Shown: positions 11,482-19,862 of the stretch, one piece after another
How the letters are laid out: the number at the start of each line of letters is the position of its first letter
Numbering within the stretch: the stretch's first letter is position 1
DNA from: Cricetomys ansorgei
Lineage: Eukaryota > Chordata > Mammalia > Rodentia > Nesomyidae
Direction: 5' to 3'
DNA: 64,000 nucleotides
Assembly (NCBI GenBank): GCA_026225945.1
Contig: JAMJFZ010000086.1
Location: 62,001-126,000, forward strand
Translations under genes and position numbers: made by a program
The notes under the pieces: generated by a model
Database searches by the model: none
Seen by the model: only the letters and a program-made list of their open reading frames with translations
Told to the model about the DNA's origin: nothing

Positions 11482-12150
11482 GTGAGTGAGGGTCCCCTGC
11501 GGGCCAGGCACGCCGCGGGCAGAGCTTGCTGGGGGCGCCCGGGCGGGGGGCTTCGGGCATGCTCCCGCAGCTTGGACACCACCCCGGGATCCAGCACCCC
11601 ACACCCCCACCCCAATCCCTCTATCCGGCGCCCCAGGCCCTGCCTCTCCAGGCTCGAGGTGATGTGGCACAGCCCAGGAGTCACGGGCACTGAGTGCGCT
11701 CTCTGAGGCTCACAATCTCGCCTTGCAATGCCCCCACCCCTCACCCCTGCCCCAACCCAGCTTTGCCTCTACCTAGTGGAAAAAGTAACCCTAGCCTGTG
11801 TGGCCTTTTGCCCCTCCATCTGGCTTCTGCGCCTGGAACAGTGGGTCCAATGAGAACACAGGGAGACAAATGTGGAGCAGAGGGCGTCACCATCTAAGAT
11901 GGACTCTTGCCTGGATCTTAGAATGCACACTAAGGCCCTGAGAAGGAGACGTGTGCATAGAACCACACATCACTAGAAAACGGCCCATGCTGGAAGAGAA
12001 TCCCTCCTACACCCTTCTCATCATTAACGACCTCATCCAAGACTCCAGACAAAGAGCAGCAAAGAGCAGGACCCATTCCTAGTCAGACCTCCTCTGCCCT
12101 CTAATGCAGCTGGACAGAGAGCCCAGATGTATCACTGGAGAAGCTCTGCC
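11482..12150 (+). other. Gpx7 intron 1, GC-rich 5' part
   Basis: The start of the intron is GC-rich to about 11640. Open frames here (11404-11744 on the minus strand) reflect base composition, not genes. No repeat is recognised. Confidence 0.5.
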
Positions 12151-12154
12151 AGTC

Positions 12155-12238
12155 ACTAACTCATTGTTTATTATTCAGCACCTACTGTATACTAGATAAA
12201 AACCCAAGCCCCAAAGATAGTGGTGAACAAAACAAGTT
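12155..12238 (-). mobile_element. L2 3'-end fragment, antisense
   Basis: TTATTCAGCACCTACTGTAT and GTGGTGAACAAAACAAG match the antisense 3' end of L2. It is an old fragment. Confidence 0.5.
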
Positions 12239-12420
12239 TATGGGTTTTTCTTGTTTGTTAGCTTGTTTGTTTTGTTTTTCGGGACAGGGTTTCTCTGTTG
12301 TAACTCTGGCTGTCCTGGAACTCACACTGTAGACCAGGCTGGCCTTGAACTCACAGAGATCTGCCTGCCACTGCCTCCCAAGTGCTGGGATTAAAAAGAT
12401 GTGCCACCATTGCCCAGCTA
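12239..12420 (-). mobile_element. B1 SINE
   Basis: An antisense B1 with a T-rich tail (12239-12279), CAGGGTTTCTCTGTTGTAAC, GACCAGGCTGGCCTTGAACT and a terminal GCCCAGCT. The flanks AAGTTTATG and AAATTTATG look like the target duplication. Confidence 0.88.
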
Positions 12421-12555
12421 CAAATTTATGTTCTAATTAAGTTATGAAACAAGACAAGGCACTGAAAGTGAACCAGGTAATTCCAGTAGCGATAAGAACT
12501 TTGAAAAATAGACAAGGTTTTTCAGCTACCGAAAGGTATAGTCCCAGACTGGAAC

Positions 12556-12715
12556 AGCAGTGCATGCTCTTAATCCCAACATTTGGGTGGCAGAAGCAGG
12601 CAAATATCTGTAAGTTCGAAGCCAGTTTGGTCAACATAGTAAGTTCCAGGCCAGCCAAGGCTATGTTAAGTAATGATATCTGTCTCAAAAAATTAAAATA
12701 AATAAAAAAGGTAGA
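12556..12715 (+). mobile_element. B1 SINE, diverged
   Basis: Sense B1 words are TTAATCCCAACATTTGGG, GAAGCCAGTTTGGTC and GTTCCAGGCCAGCCAAGGCT, with an A-rich tail. Divergence indicates an old copy. Confidence 0.8.
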
Positions 12716-12720
12716 GTTAC

Positions 12721-12832
12721 AGAGCCAGTAAGATTGCTCAGCAGGTACACCATGCCTGAGGAATGAGTTTGATTCCCAGGACTTATACGGTGGAAGGAGA
12801 GAACCACTTGCTCCAAGTTGCCTTCTGATTTC
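12721..12832 (+). mobile_element. B3/B2-type SINE, truncated
   Basis: GCCAGTAAGATTGCTCAGCA, GTTTGATTCCCAGGAC and GGTGGAAGGAGAGAACC are the head and middle of a B3-like element. A B1 follows directly. Confidence 0.75.
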
Positions 12833-12834
12833 TT

Positions 12835-13016
12835 TCTTTTACTTTTTCTTTTTTTTTCTTTTTGTTTTTGTTTTCAAGACAGGGTTTCTTTGTTGTAACT
12901 CTGGCTGTCCTGGAACTCACTCTGTAGACCAGGCTGGCCTCGAACTCACAGAGATCCACCTGCCTCTACCTTCTGAGTGCTAGGATTAAAGGCATGTGCC
13001 ACCACCGCCAGGCCTT
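12835..13016 (-). mobile_element. B1 SINE
   Basis: A poly-T tail (12838-12875) is followed by an almost complete antisense B1 with the TTGTAACTCTGGCTG variant. Confidence 0.9.
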
Positions 13017-13046
13017 GTTTTTGTTTTTTTAGAGGTAGAATTAGAA

Positions 13047-13324
13047 CAGTGGTTCTCAACCCTCCTAACACTGTGACCCCTTAATACAATTCCTCATGTT
13101 GTGGTGACCCCCAACCATAAAATTTTATTTTTATATTTTTATAATTTTATATAATTTATAATTTTATATTTTATATTTATTTTTGTTGCTACTTCATAAC
13201 TGTAATGTTGCTACTGTTATGAATCGTACTGTAAATATTTGATATGCAGATGGTCTTAGGTGACCCCTGTGAAAGGGTCACTCAACCCCCAGAAGGGTCA
13301 CAACCCACAGGATGAGAACTGGTG
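13047..13324 (+). mobile_element. URR1-like hAT DNA transposon (MITE)
   Basis: Terminal inverted sequences CAGTGGTTCTCAAC and ATGAGAACTGGTG bound the element. Internal phrases GTGACCCCCAACCATAAAAT and GTTGCTACTTCATAACTGTA match the rodent URR1 family. Flanking 8-mers AATTAGAA (13039) and AGCTAGAA (13325) match at 6 of 8 positions, as expected for an old hAT target duplication. An AT-rich expansion lies at 13120-13180. Confidence 0.82.
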
Positions 13325-13449
13325 AGCTAGAATTTAAACCAGCAGCACAGCTCTAGAGTATCTGCCCTTAACTGCTAAGCTCAGAGAGAATCCTGGGAAC
13401 AGTCAATCCAGGGAAGCTGGTTAACCTGAACCGGGCCTACTGCTTGGGC

Positions 13450-13545
13450 CATCCTTTCATTCATTCATTAACAAATATTTGTTGTCTCCTACTACGTGCC
13501 TGATATTGAGTGACAGCCATAAGGATAACGTCATGTGGTCCATGG
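13450..13545 (-). mobile_element. L2/MIR3-like ancient fragment
   Basis: TCATTCATTCATTAACAAAT followed by CTCCTACTACGTGCCTG is the antisense 3' end typical of L2/MIR3. Confidence 0.5.
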
Positions 13546-13985
13546 TTGAGTATGAATGTTGAGGTAATGTGGGAATATGCTTACCTCCTGTGTGGGTTTA
13601 TGTACCTACCCGTAGGATGGAATGTCTTTGAGTGTGTTATGTGTGCATGTGTGCAGTTATGTGTGGCTTGCTTCTGCATACACATCTGACTCTGTTTCTG
13701 GGCATGTGTATGCACATATGTAAATAAGCTATTTAGTTTCATGGATAGAACTGGAAGCAAGATTCCCCCCTTCACAAAGACTAGGGAGACACACATGATA
13801 GAAGTTAAGAAGAAGTATCTTTTAATGCTTTCAATTAAGGTCCAGCAGGAAAGAAGGTAGGAGACCCTCAAGGAAATTTAGAGGCCTCATTTCTTACCAC
13901 CCCAGGCAAAGTGCGCAATATGTCAGATTAGCTCAGTGATTCTTAGCTGGAGCAAAACTTTGAAAAAGATTTTGTTGTTATTGCA
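13546..13985. other. Gpx7 intron 1, no feature seen
   Basis: The sequence is non-coding, with TGTGTG-rich patches at 13630-13720. Nothing else was identified. Confidence 0.4.
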
Positions 13986-13986
13986 T

Positions 13987-14034
<48 letters not shown>

Positions 14035-14050
14035 TATGTGTGTGTGTGTG
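13987..14050 (+). repeat. (TG)n microsatellite
   Basis: A run of TG dinucleotides with one TCTA interruption. It creates the spurious Val/Cys-rich open frame in this interval. Confidence 0.95.
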
Positions 14051-14164
14051 CGTGCATGTACATGCCAGATGGAGGCCAGAGAACAACTTTGGGGAGTCAT
14101 TTCTTTTCTTCTACTTTGTGGGTCCCTGGGCTAGAACTTGAGATTTTCAGGCTTAGCAGCTAAT

Positions 14165-14440
14165 TGTCACCTCTCCTGTTTTTTGTTTTGTTTTGAGACA
14201 CAAGAGTCTCACTGTCCAGTGCCGGCCTGGAATGTGTTGTAGACCAAGTTGGTCTTGAATTCACAGAGATCCACTTGCCCCTGTCTCTGCCTCCTAAGTA
14301 CAGGGATTATAGACATGTGGCTTTTTGGTTCTTTTGAGAGACAGTTTTACCATGTAATCTAAGCTGGCCTCCAATCTGCAATCCTGCTGCCTCAGCCTCC
14401 TTAGAGCTGGAATTACTGGTGTGTGTACAGACCCGACAGG
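14165..14440 (-). mobile_element. Two old B1-type SINEs in antisense
   Basis: The first copy (about 14175-14320) has TGTAGACCAAGTTGGTCTTG and AGTACAGGGATTATAGACAT. The second (about 14325-14440) has GAGAGACAGTTTTACCATGT, AAGCTGGCCTCCAAT and CTGCTGCCTCAGCCTCC. Both are strongly diverged. Confidence 0.65.
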
Positions 14441-14929
14441 GAAATATTTTGGTGATCAAGGTGACCTACAGGCTAGGATAGTGCCAAATATTCTACAATA
14501 AACAGAACAGCTCCCCACAACAAAGATCCATAATTTCAGTAATGCTGAATTTGAGAAATTTTATCTAGCTTGAACAATTTGTGCCCAGTGTTTCAGGCTG
14601 TCCTGGGAAATGGTCTTCTTTAGGTAGCCAGGTGATACTATTCCAATTTGTCTTAAAAGCAGCCATGGAGATAGGGCTAGTGTGTCCAGGTGAAGGATTT
14701 AAACCTTTCAATAATACACAGCTAGAAGCCAGCAATAAGGCATTGGTGTTAAAATTCTAATTACATTATAATTCAGTTCCATCAGCCAGCTTTGTATTTA
14801 TTGCCTAAAGCCTTTAATAAAATTAGGGCTCAGTGGTCAAAGTATTTGTTTGCTAGACGGGAAGAGACAAAAAGGGATTTTCTGGAGGTCACTCTGTCTA
14901 TGAATCCATGTTCTGACAGCTTAACCCAG
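14441..14929. other. Gpx7 intron 1, no feature seen
   Basis: AT-rich intronic DNA, with no exon or clear repeat. Confidence 0.4.
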
Positions 14930-15040
14930 GCAAGAGTACAGGGAGGCAAAACTGCTCGTCTGCTTCCCTTCTTTAGAGACTTCTGAGAAGGAGCCCACCT
15001 GGAATTTCTAGTAGTATCCACCTGATTGAACCAAGATGAA
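14930..15040 (+). pseudogene. Partial duplicate of the Gpx7 exon 3 acceptor and exon start
   Basis: GGGAGGCAAAACTGCTCGTC, the polypyrimidine tract, CTTTAG and GAGACTTCTGAGAAGGAGCC match the true exon 3 border (17223-17281) at most positions. The match runs on through CCACCTGGAA(T)TTCT and then fades. The copy lies about 2.28 kb upstream, before exon 2. It reads TGA and TAG where exon 3 has Gly and Trp codons, so it is dead. It is a partial segmental duplication within the gene, not a retrocopy, because intronic sequence is included. Confidence 0.75.
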
Positions 15041-15434
15041 CCCAAGTGTGCCTTTCTCCTCCCTGCTGATGTATGCTCCCTGTGTGCATGCCTCTCTGTG
15101 ACTATGCTATATGTGCTTGTGGAAATATGTACTACTAGCTAATGTAGGTTTGCATCACAGAGCATGTGCATCTTCATGAGGTAAATTGTGTGCTTACATT
15201 CACAGATATTCATATATGTGTGTACATGTGTATAGGCCCCTTTGTGCTTGGTTGTATGTGTGTGTGTGTGTTTATGTGAGAGCATTATACACATATTTAC
15301 ATGCGTGCATAACATTCTTGCATGTGTGAAGAAGTCACCTACCTGGACATATCAGAGCAGATACAAATGCATGCCTCTTGGCTGGATTGTATGTGGCTCT
15401 GAGCCGTCTCGTTCTGTTTGTTTTTGCCATGCAG
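15041..15434 (+). other. Gpx7 intron 1, 3' part
   Basis: TG-rich simple sequence at about 15210-15275 leads to the exon 2 acceptor (TTTTTGCCATGCAG, ending at 15434). No other feature was recognised. Confidence 0.45.
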
Positions 15435-15689
15435 GTTTTCCTGGTGGTAAATGTAGCCAGTGAATGTAGCTTCACAGACAAGAACTATCGAGCCTTGCAG
15501 CAGCTGTAGCGGGACCTGGGTCCCTACCATTTTAACATGCTTGCGTTCCCTTGCAACCAGTTTGGCCAACAGGAATCAGACACCAACAGGGAGATTGAGA
15601 ACTTTGCCCGCCACACCTACAGTGTCTCTTTTCCCATGTTTAGCAAGATCACAGTCATTGGCCAACCCTGCCTTCAAATACCTAATGCA
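15435..15689 (+). pseudogene. Gpx7: Gpx7 exon 2 (broken)
   Basis: The frame opens with VFLVVNVASECSFTD and keeps the peroxidatic Cys, then runs through ALQQL into TAG at 15507-15509 where a Gln codon is expected. Further on, [13 protein letters not shown] is preserved. After FSKITVIG about 8 bases are missing relative to the family, so PAFKYL is read in another frame. The expected donor CAG|GTGAGT has become GCATGAGTCC at 15687, so no GT remains at the exon end. Confidence 0.88.
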
Positions 15690-16515
15690 TGAGTCCTACC
15701 CCTTCTCCCCTTTGTCTTCCCCAAGTGAGCTGTGCCTGTGACTCCCTGGGTAGCAGAAGTTGCTGCCTGGCTGGGTCAGCTTTCTTTTCCTGACCTTTGG
15801 AGGAAAGTGAGGACAGGCATGAGCAGAGGGAGGCTCCTGCTCAAGTCTCTCCACAGCTGCTGCCTCGCCCTAGGACTTCCCTGAGGTCTGGTCTTCACTT
15901 GCAGGGGCTCCAAGAAAGAGACAGGTCATGCTTTTGTCAATGCTCATTAGTTGAGCTTTTAGACTTAGGATAGAGAAACCGAGGCACAGCCGTGAGATGC
16001 CGCACGCCTGCATAAGGCTGACCAAGATGACTGAAACTCTCTTGTTCTGAGTCAAAGTCTGTAAGCTAAGAGGGAAACCTTCTCTCCAAAAGATCGGCTT
16101 AATGGCCAAGCCTGGAGTACCAGTGACAAGCAAGACGTGTGGGCTGTGAATGAATTCACCACGGGCAGGAGAAGGCAGTGGAGTTTATTAGGTATCCTGT
16201 GGTTTAGCTGCAGCAGACAAGACGGTAGAGAGAAACTGCCCAGAGATGATCTAAGGAGTGCTTTATGTGTATGGGGAGGGGTCTCTGTGGTCAGCCAGGC
16301 AGTGTTTCAATGTCACTGTTCTCTGATTGTCTAACTCCTATCAGGTGGGACATCTGTTCAGTGCTGTCTGGAAGGTTAGGCAGATATCTCATTATTTTGT
16401 TGAGGAATAAATTTTACAATGTAGGTTATCTCTTCTTGGGACTGGCTATCTATGTAAGGGGCAGGTTTGGTTCACCAAGGGTCAAACATTTGATGGTCTG
16501 AGCCTGTTCATTAAA
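15690..16515 (+). other. Gpx7 intron 2, 5' part
   Basis: This is non-coding. The stretch at about 16130-16470 has an LTR-like texture (a GGAGTTTATTAGG block and AATAAA near 16407) but no defined ends, so I do not call an element. Confidence 0.35.
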
Positions 16516-16527
16516 ACATGGGATTCT

Positions 16528-16738
16528 GGGGTTAGCGAGATGGCTCAGAGGTCCAGAGCATTGGCTGTTGTCCAGAATCAAACCCAATCCAGATTAAATT
16601 CCTAGTGCCCACACAGCAGCTCACAACCATCTGCAACTCCAGTCTCAAGGGTCCAATGCTCTCTTCTGGCCTCCCTGGCACTGTATACATATAGTGTACA
16701 GACATGCATGCAAGCAAAACACCTATACAACATTTAAA
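16528..16738 (+). mobile_element. B2 SINE
   Basis: TTAGCGAGATGGCTCAGAGG, AGAGCATTGGCTG, CAGCAGCTCACAACCATCTG and TGCTCTCTTCTGGCCTCC are B2 hallmarks, in sense. The A-rich tail runs into the GAAG repeat. Confidence 0.9.
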
Positions 16739-16739
16739 G

Positions 16740-16828
16740 GAGAGAAAGGAAAAGGAAGGAAGGAACGAAGGAAAGGAAGGAAGGAAGGAAAGAAGGAAAG
16801 AAGGAAGGAAGGAAGGAAGAAAGAAAAG
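16740..16828 (+). repeat. (GAAG)n purine microsatellite
   Basis: GGAAGGAAGGAA-type units have grown from the B2 tail. They produce the Lys/Glu/Arg-rich spurious open frames. Confidence 0.95.
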
Positions 16829-16849
16829 CTATGCAAAATGCTTAATTCC

Positions 16850-17005
16850 TCAGTTACAGATTTCATTGGAAATAGGGCATTGTGTGGAGGCTTACACTTG
16901 GGAGTTAGAAGCAGGAGGATAAGGTGTTCAAGACCATCCTCAGGTATATAGCAAGACTAATGTAGCCTGGGTTGCATGGAATCTTGTCTCAAAACAAAAC
17001 AGCCT
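16850..17005 (+). mobile_element. B1-like SINE, old
   Basis: CTTACACTTGGGAGTTAGAAG, TTCAAGACCATCCTCAGG and TCTTGTCTCAAAACAAAAC form a diverged sense B1-type element. Confidence 0.6.
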
Positions 17006-17259
17006 TAGAGAACAGGGTTCAACTGTTTGGGGTCATTAGTAAAGGAGGATAGTGCTGTACTGGGTACTTCCCGGGATCCTAAATAAGTCTTTCTCAATCT
17101 GGGTCCCACATTGGAATCTACTGGATATCTTTTGAGAAGTGCTGATAGCAGGGTCTCATTCTCAGTGACTCTAACTTAAGTAGTCTGGGTGAGGCAGAGT
17201 GGGGATTCCAGGAGAGGGCCCAGGGAGGCACACTGCTCTTCTGCTTCCTTTTTCTTTAG

Positions 17260-17407
17260 AGACTTCTGGGAAAGAGCCCACCTGGAACTTCTGGAATTAC
17301 CTGGTGGCCCCAGATGGGAAGGTGGTGGGAGCCTGGGATCCAACTGTACCGATGGAGGAGATCAAGCCCCGCATCACAGAGCTGGTGATGAACGAGAAGA
17401 CCTATGA
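17260..17407 (+). pseudogene. Gpx7: Gpx7 exon 3 (broken near its end)
   Basis: The acceptor TTTCTTTAG ends at 17259. TSGKEPTWNFWNYLVAPDGK and VVGAWDPTVPMEEIKPRITELV follow, matching the last exon of GPX7 closely and including the conserved Trp. A deletion after ELV then removes the Arg/Leu/Lys-rich stretch and shifts the frame. The terminal REDL retention signal and its TGA (17405-17407) survive only in the neighbouring frame. In the original frame translation runs on to a TAA at 17514-17516. Confidence 0.9.
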
Positions 17408-17833
17408 CCAGGCTCCACTTCCTCATCACTCCCACCCCCCAGCAAGCTCGAGTGGTGCTTCACGGGCAGAGGCCCAGGGCTTCTCTTCCCTTACTCGCAT
17501 CGACGAAGAAGTCTAAGACTTGAATTATTTGAATCTGAGAGCAACAAAGGAATAGGAAGTCCTGGCCAATGAGAGTTCTTAACAGCAAATCACCATCCAG
17601 TAGGGACCTCTAGCCAAAGGAAACATGGCAAGGCTATGAAGAAAGCATGTAGAAGCATATGAAGCAATAATCTGCTACCTAGCCAGGGCTCTGGAAAAGA
17701 GAGCCAAGTGTTAAATCACAGGGAGGTTGTGAAGATTAACATCTAATACCCATGAACGTGCCCGGGGCAGTGCTAGCCAAAGAGGAAGCCTTCAGCAAAT
17801 ATTTTCTGGTTATAAACAAACATTTCTTGTGAT
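17408..17833 (+). other. Remnant Gpx7 3' UTR
   Basis: Non-coding sequence between the old stop codon and the AATAAA, with no repeat recognised. Confidence 0.45.
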
Positions 17834-17839
17834 AATAAA
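17834..17839 (+). terminator. AATAAA, likely old Gpx7 polyadenylation signal
   Basis: GATAATAAAAACTTG lies about 430 bases past the stop codon, a plausible 3' UTR end for Gpx7. The sequence just downstream is TG-rich (GTTTGTTGTTGCTGTTG), as expected of a poly(A) region. Confidence 0.5.
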
Positions 17840-18040
17840 AACTTGAAGTCAACATGAAATTATAGCCAGTGGAAATCTACACCAGAAAATGTGTTTGTTG
17901 TTGCTGTTGTTCTCTGCTCTTGTGTGTATTCTTTGTTAATTACAAAAGATGTGTGTGCTTGGAGTGGGTTGGGGAAAGAGCTCAGAGGTCAGACACTTGG
18001 AAGACTCTGGGTTCTGTTCCCAGAGAGGCAAAAAGAAAAG

Positions 18041-18042
<2 letters not shown>

Positions 18043-18099
<57 letters not shown>

Positions 18100-18114
18100 G
18101 AGAAGAGAGAGAGA
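18043..18114 (+). repeat. (GA)n microsatellite
   Basis: A continuous AG run with single-base interruptions. It is preceded by an ID/B2-like head (GGGAAAGAGCTCAGAGGTCA, 17970-18030), so it probably grew from a SINE tail. Confidence 0.93.
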
Positions 18115-18299
18115 TATGCTAATCAAAAACCAAATAATACAGACTAATATAAATTTAAAGTAAACACTGTCAGTAATTTGATATGGATGTTGGAGGCTTC
18201 CAGCCTTTTATATTTTTTCAATCAAGCTAAGCAATAATACCCAATAAAAATGTTCTGATCAAACATACACTACAACAGCAACAAAAGGTGGAGGATATT

Positions 18300-18665
18300 G
18301 TTATAATTTAATGTGACCTGTCCCTCACAGCTCATGTACCTGAACACTTTGTGCTCAGCTAGTGGCGCTGTTTCAGCTGAAGGGGATGAGTTGTGAAACC
18401 TTCTTTATGGGGCAGATATATGGCCATAGGGCAGGATTTCAACCAGGGTTCTGGCTGGAGCTCAGGCTTTCTTCCAGACTACTCTGGCAGTGTGACCTCA
18501 CCCTCCATGCACACTGTGGCCAGAAGCCAGTCCCACCGCTTTGCCTTCCTGGTTATGATGGACTGATATTCCCTGAAACAGCGAGCCAGGAGAAATCTTA
18601 CCTCCTCTAAGTTGCACTAGCCAGATATTTTTAATCACAGCCGGGAGAAAAGTAACCAATGCAGA
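18300..18665 (+). mobile_element. Rodent LTR-like fragment (ERVL/MaLR type)
   Basis: The right end, TTATGATGGACTGATATTCC, then TTACCTCCTCTAAGTTGC, then AAAAGTAACCAATGCAGA, has the order of words found at the 3' end of rodent ERVL/MaLR LTRs. The left boundary is uncertain and the subfamily is not assigned. Confidence 0.45.
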
Positions 18666-18837
18666 TAGTTTTTCAGACTATGGAGAGCCAATAAGGACTC
18701 TAGACATGATGCCATGATGCTCCTTTTAGGTGGTCTGCTCTCAGGGAAGGCATCTGGGGCTCCTGCCACCCCAACTGGGTCTCCCAGGCCAGGACCAGGC
18801 ATTACTTCCTCATCAGGATGAACCTAGAGTTCTCAGA

Positions 18838-18985
18838 GTCTTTTTTTTAAGACAGGATCTCTTCTAGGTAGCCCTGGCTGTCCTAGAATTTGCAATGTAG
18901 ACCAAGCTGGCCTCGAACTCACACAGAAACATGCTTCCTCCCAAGTGATGGGATTAAAGGTGTGTGCCACCATACTCACCTCTAA
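18838..18985 (-). mobile_element. B1 SINE
   Basis: TAGCCCTGGCTGTCCTAGAA, CAAGCTGGCCTCGAACTC and GGGATTAAAGGTGTGTGCC follow a short poly-T, giving an antisense B1. Confidence 0.88.
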
Positions 18986-19660
18986 GAACTTTTGATAAGC
19001 AAGTTAGAGCCATCATTTAAGGCTTCCTTTGCATCTCTTTTCCCTGATGGGGGAGAAATTTGAAATGTTTAATCCACATATCTGTGGACAGTGCGATACA
19101 GATAGAATACAAGATCTCTCACAGGAATCTAGACTTGCTGATTGAGCCAAGCTGCCTGGCCAGTGACCCTGGGGATCCTCCTGTGTCTGCCTTCCAGGAT
19201 TCAGGATCTTCCTGAATATCACATAAACCAAGTATTTTAACTTGTGCAGAGTTTGGACTGTGAGAGTGATGATACAGGTTCTTCTGTCTTTGGAGGAGGC
19301 CGGTATTAGGGGTGTGATGCTATGCTGTAGTGGTGAGACGCAGCAGGAATGGAGCAGGCCTTGCTTCAGTAGCCTCACGGCTGGGCACAAGTGAAGTATG
19401 AGGGTTAAAGTTTATTCTCATTGTTTGAGTTTTGTCGCTTCTGCCATTTTCCCTTTTTGAAGCAGAGACAATATGTATGAAGGAAGGTTTGCGCTCATGG
19501 GTTTGATTCCAAAGACCCTCCAGGGTTTGGAGAACCCTGGAGTGTGGTCCTCAGCTACTGAGCCTCCATGGGCAACACTGGAAGCCTCTGGATGGGGTAG
19601 ATATTTGGCCCCTGTCCTTGACATGGTCATATCAACAATGTACATTTACTCAGGACTTCA
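18986..19660. other. Non-coding, no feature seen
   Basis: Short open frames on both strands (for example 19013-19390 minus) show no domain and no splice context. Confidence 0.4.
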
Positions 19661-19667
19661 CTCGATC

Positions 19668-19862
19668 CCCACCTCTGTGTGTGTCTGTCTGTAGGTAGAT
19701 GCACATGAGCAATGGCACCTGTGGAGGCCAGCGGTATCCGATTCCCTGGAAATGGCATGATAGGTGGCTGTGAGCTGCCTGATGAGGGTGCTGGGAACTG
19801 AACTAGGGTCCTCTGCAAGAGCAGTATTCACCCCCACAGCAATGCACATAAAATTAAATTAA
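19668..19862 (-). mobile_element. B2/B3-type SINE
   Basis: GTGTGTGTCTGTCTGTAGGT, GGTGGCTGTGAGCTGCCTGA and TCCTCTGCAAGAGCAGTATTC are antisense B2-family words. The open frames 19627-19849 minus fall inside it. Confidence 0.75.

Larger units (their letters stand above)
11347..17839 (+). pseudogene. Gpx7: Gpx7 unitary pseudogene (glutathione peroxidase 7)
   Basis: Intact GPX7 is an endoplasmic reticulum thiol peroxidase of about 187 residues. It has an N-terminal signal peptide, a catalytic Cys in the VASEC motif and a C-terminal REDL retention signal, and it passes oxidising equivalents to protein disulfide isomerases. All three exons are recognisable here in order and on one strand, with introns of about 3.95 and 1.57 kb, so this is not a processed copy. 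Lesions seen: TAA at 11470 and TAG at 11479 in exon 1; TAG at 15507 in exon 2; a deletion with frameshift near 15660 and a missing GT donor at 15690; and a deletion before the terminal REDL codons of exon 3. The catalytic Cys, FPCNQFG and the Trp of WNFW are still readable, which argues for fairly recent decay. Position next to Shisal2a marks it as the orthologous locus. An assembly error cannot account easily for so many scattered lesions. Confidence 0.88.

Noticed and set aside
13936..14163. 75-codon Cys/Val-rich frame
   Set aside because: Encoded by the TG microsatellite.
15435..15520. Selenocysteine readthrough to rescue the Gpx7 frame
   Set aside because: The stops are TAA and TAG, not TGA, and GPX7 uses Cys at the active site, which is intact here.
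16694..16951. Lys/Glu/Arg-rich frames
   Set aside because: Encoded by the GAAG repeat at the B2 tail.
11347..17407. Gpx7 as a processed (retrotransposed) pseudogene
   Set aside because: Introns with splice-site remnants are present and the gene sits beside Shisal2a as expected for the parent locus.
17869..18163. Arg/Glu repeat frames
   Set aside because: Encoded by the GA microsatellite.
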